From positions 658,955-671,746 of the forward strand of contig MU646395.1 of NCBI GenBank assembly GCA_026770585.1: a stretch of 12,792 bases of DNA, read 5' to 3'. A model generated the notes under the pieces. It did no database searches, was not told the origin of the DNA, and saw only the letters and a list, made by a program, of their open reading frames with translations. Below, in pieces: positions 8,074 through 11,781 of this stretch. Source of the stretch: Baffinella frigidus. Taxonomy: Eukaryota; Cryptophyceae; Cryptomonadales; Baffinellaceae. Both the position numbers and the translations under genes were made by a program. Numbering within the stretch: the first letter of the stretch is position 1; every line of letters begins with the position of its first letter.

Positions 8074-11000
8074 GCTCGCTCTCTCGCCACATTACAAACC
8101 TGCCGAGAGGGTACAGAGAGTTGATGATTCTGGACCTTGATCCAGGGATCAAGGCCCCTCCACGAGCCCGCTTCGGTACAGGGGTACCTCGCTCATAAGA
8201 AACCGCCCCCCCCTAGGACCCTACAGTAGGACTATGCCTAGGGTCCTATGGTGTTCCTAGGGGGGGGGGGCGGTTTCTTGTGAGCGAGGTACCCCTGTAC
8301 AGGGATCAAGGCCCCTCTTGATGCAAAAGTTAACATGATTTATACCACTTAAATACATATTAGACCTTTTTGTACCAGATCCAGCGTCTGGAAGCGGTTT
8401 TTGACTTTTAAAAACTACTGTCTTGCAGGGGAATTGACTTTTGGCGACCCCTTCGAAGACTCTGGCGTGGTTGATGCCTGCTGCGGAGGGAGATTGATGC
8501 CTATCTTTTATCTTGCTTTTTCCGGAGGGACCGTGATCCCTCCTCCAATGCAGGAGCTGGAGGGACCGTGATCCCTCTATCCGAAAACGTTTGATTTCGT
8601 GTCAGCCACGGTATTGTAAATTCGTATCCCTTAAGTGCCCATGCCGCCAAATTTGACGGCCAAGAGGTCCTAGGCAGGTCCTAGGGCCCTACGGTAGGAC
8701 GTATGCGCCTACTGGTCACTTAAGGGATACATGTGTTGTGTGCAGGAATTGGAGGACTTCAGGACCTTGTGCGAGGAGGCGGGGCCTTCGTCCCTCTATC
8801 CGAAAACTTTTAATCCCGTACCAGAATCGGTATTTTAAATGCATACATGTATTTTAGATTCGTATACATGTGTTTTAAATTCGTGTACATGTGTTGTTGC
8901 AGGAATTGGATGACGTGAGGAACCTGTGCCAAGAAGCGGGCGACCGGCCCGTGATCCTGTTCAACATGAAGCTTCAGACCCTCCGCGGCGATTTCGGCCT
9001 CCCCGCCTTCCCCCCGAAGGTCCGCCACCCATGCCCCTCGTCCAGGGCGGTTCCCCACGTTTGACGTTTGCCGCGGAACGTGGCGCCGATGTTCCAGGTT
9101 CCGAGCTGGAGCTGAAATACCCTACCCTACCCTACCCTACCCTACCCTACCCTACCCTACCCTACCCTACCCTACCCTACCCTACCCTGCCCTACCCTGC
9201 CCTGCCCTATCCTACCCTACCCTGCCCTGCCCTACTATTCACTACACTACACTACACTTCACTACCCTACACTACCCTGCCCTGCCCTGCCCTACCCTAA
9301 CTTCCATCGTGTGGGCGTTTTCGTGTGGGGGGCTGATGTGTCACCGCCCCGCAGAGTCTGCACTACGCCTGGCTGTCAACGGCCACCCCCACATACCACG
9401 TGGTATGCCGCGTGCGCCTGTCCCGCAGAGCCTGCACTAAACCCTACTAAACCCAGTCGTAAACCCAGTCGTAATGGTGGATCCCCACATACCACATGCT
9501 CCCACGCGCCTCCTCTGATCTGTGTGGTGTCGTGTCAGCACGCGCGGCCTTAAACCCCACACCCCAAACCCGACGAGTCTGCACTCAACCCTAATCCACC
9601 GTAACCTCTGAACCCTGGCAGAGTCTGCACTACGACTGGCTCTCCTTCGCGCTCCCCGTGTACCACGTGCTCCCGCGCGCCTACTCGCGCACGATCGCGC
9701 GCCCGCCCTTCCTCATCAACTATTCCGGATGCCTTTTCCGCACCTACCCCGGTCCGAACCCCAAACCCTTCCTGGGGTTGTCAGACTATCCTTCAGTTGA
9801 CATGCTGGGTTCGTGGTACACACCCGGCAACTTTCGGACGGGAACGTGGCTCACCAAATTGGTGAGACCTCGCGCACGATCGCGCGTCCGCCCTTCCTCA
9901 TTAACTACTCCAGATGCCATTTCCGCACCTACCCCGGTACCCTGCCACCTTGCCACCCTAAACCGTGTTTAGGTGTTACCCTAAACACTAAACACTAAAC
10001 ACTAAACCCTAAACCCTCAACCCTAAACCCGAAGCCCTACACCTCGAATGCCAAACCCCAAATCCTCAGCCGCCGGCCGCACCCACCCCGATGCCTCACG
10101 TGGGTTGTTAAGGCTGTTCGTACGTTGCCATGCTGGGTGTGTGGTACAAACCCGGCAACGGTGGTGTGGGCAAGAGCCGGCGAGACCAAATTGGAGAGGC
10201 GAAATCAGACTTTGACAGCGCTCTCGAGGAGATGGCAGCCACACAGCGGGCTTCGAAGGGCTTTTCGGGCTCTCAGAGCCCGTGTTTCCGTTACCTTATC
10301 CATAGGAACCCCCCTATGTCCCTACGGGTTGCCTACCGTAGGGTCCTAGGTCTTATCGCTTAAGGGTTATTGAGAAATCCCTCCAAAGTCCACTGTGTGG
10401 TAGGAACCATCTCACCCGTGTTGGTGCGGATTGAAGGGTCGGCTCCAATTCCCGTACACAAAAAAGGCCTTGGAATAAACGGGGATGGGGATGGCAGGCA
10501 AGTGGCAGGTTCATATGCTAATGGCCTGAAAATGGGGTAGTTAGGCATACGGCATTGCCTAGGACCTCCTACCGTAGGCCGAGGGATCCTAGGACCAAAA
10601 AGTCTCGGCCTACAGTAGGAGGTCCTAGGCAATGCCGTAGGCCTAACTACCCCGTTTTCAGGCCGTTACCCTATTAAGGTGCTGCTGGAGGTGTCGAACG
10701 AGGTCTCACGCTTGTTAGTGCGGCAACTTCTGAAACACTAAACACCAAACAATAAACAATAAACAATAAACAATAAACAATAAACAATAATGATAATAAT
10801 AATGATAATAATAAAGAACAATAAACAATAAACAATAAACAATAAACAATAAACAATAACAATAAACCCTCAATCCCAAGCAGGCAAGTGGCAGGTGCTT
10901 CTGGAGGTGCAGACAAGGTCAACGGCGGAGGACGCCACGAGTCTTGAATTATCAATCGTTACAGTTCAATTCCTAGGTTTAATCATCAAGCTACGAGTCT

Positions 11001-11717
11001 TGAATTAACAATCGTTAGAGTTCAATTCCTAGGTTTAATTATCAATCGTCGGGGTTTAATTCCCAGGTTTAACTATCAGTCGGTAGGGTTTAACCACCAG
11101 TGTTTTGACTTGCGAAACTCCCGCAGGCAAGTGGCAGGTGCTGTTGGAGGTCCCCGACGAGGTCAACGGCGGAGGACGTTACGAGTCCGTCCGCCTCGAG
11201 TCGAAGCGCCCGGCCCTCTCAGAGGTTCATAGTTCCAAACCCCAACCCCTAGAGCCTCCGAGGTCCTCCAACCCCCGAACCCCACACCCTACCATTGCTA
11301 ACGGTGAGGCTGTCGCGTGTGAGGTCCTCTCTCTCTCTCGCAACCCTCGATGTGGTGACGTAGAGCGTTTGCGGTAATTGTTGTCCGTTTTGGACGTACG
11401 ATTTTCCAGTTTTCCGGTTTTTAAAAATGTTGTAAAGGTCGTTGAATGTTTTAAATGGACACTTCTCTGGTACAAATGAATCGGGGGGGGGGGCAAATGA
11501 AAACCGGAAAACCGGAAAATCGCACGTTCAAAACGGACAACAATTACCGCAAACGCTCTACACGCCCCATGATTGTTGATGAGTGTGGGGAAATCAGCGA
11601 TGTTTCCCGGCGCTGACCCTCTGGGTGAAGTCACTCCGGTCATCCTACACGGCCATCCTACACGGGATGGTGTACCCAGAGACCTGGGAGACAGGGGGGT
11701 GGGTAAGTTTGCGAGGC

Positions 11718-11781
<64 letters not shown>

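Larger units (their letters stand above)
7741..8382. mobile_element. Large nested inverted-repeat element with perfect 60-bp arms
   Basis: The 60 bases 7741-7800 and the reverse complement of 8323-8382 are identical as read, starting GGATCTGGTACAAAAAGG. Perfect arms suggest recent insertion or recent homogenisation. The ~520-bp interior holds a CTT-rich tract, a CT microsatellite, the repeat CACGAGCCCGCTTCGGTACA twice, and a further inserted hairpin (8179-8297). No transposase-like frame is visible. No clear target duplication. Confidence 0.75.
9752..11126 (+). other. Intron 9, 1375 nt
   Basis: GTCCGAA to CCGCAG. Contents in order: exon-9 echo, AAACACT/AAACCCT repeats (9955-10035), second copy of the GTGGTACA repeat (10129), a GTCC/CCTAGG hairpin region (about 10285-10372), exon-10 echo split by an element (10498-10720), AAACAAT array (10735-10870), second exon-10 echo (10884-10942), and short TACGAGTCTTGAATTA repeats up to 11100. 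10040-10125 and 10200-10280 show nothing further. Confidence 0.6.
10498..11224 (+). repeat. Exon 10 (11127-11224) with two upstream echoes
   Basis: Exon 10 (KWQVLLEVPDEVNGGGRYESV and on to PALSE) carries the conserved Trp after YPG. Echo 1: 10498-10510 plus 10681-10710, i.e. GCAAGTGGCAGGT then GCTGCTGGAGGTGTCGAACG, interrupted by an inserted element. Echo 2: 10884-10942 with acceptor AAGCAG, matching GCAAGTGGCAGGTGCTTCTG and GGTCAACGGCGGAGGACG, but with a one-base deletion that shifts the frame. Confidence 0.85.

Noticed and set aside
7928-8152. RERERE / SLSLSL proteins on both strands (also at 11227-11902)
   Set aside because: Products of CT microsatellites.
7741-8382. Autonomous transposon
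   Set aside because: No transposase-like frame; the interior is microsatellite and other hairpins.
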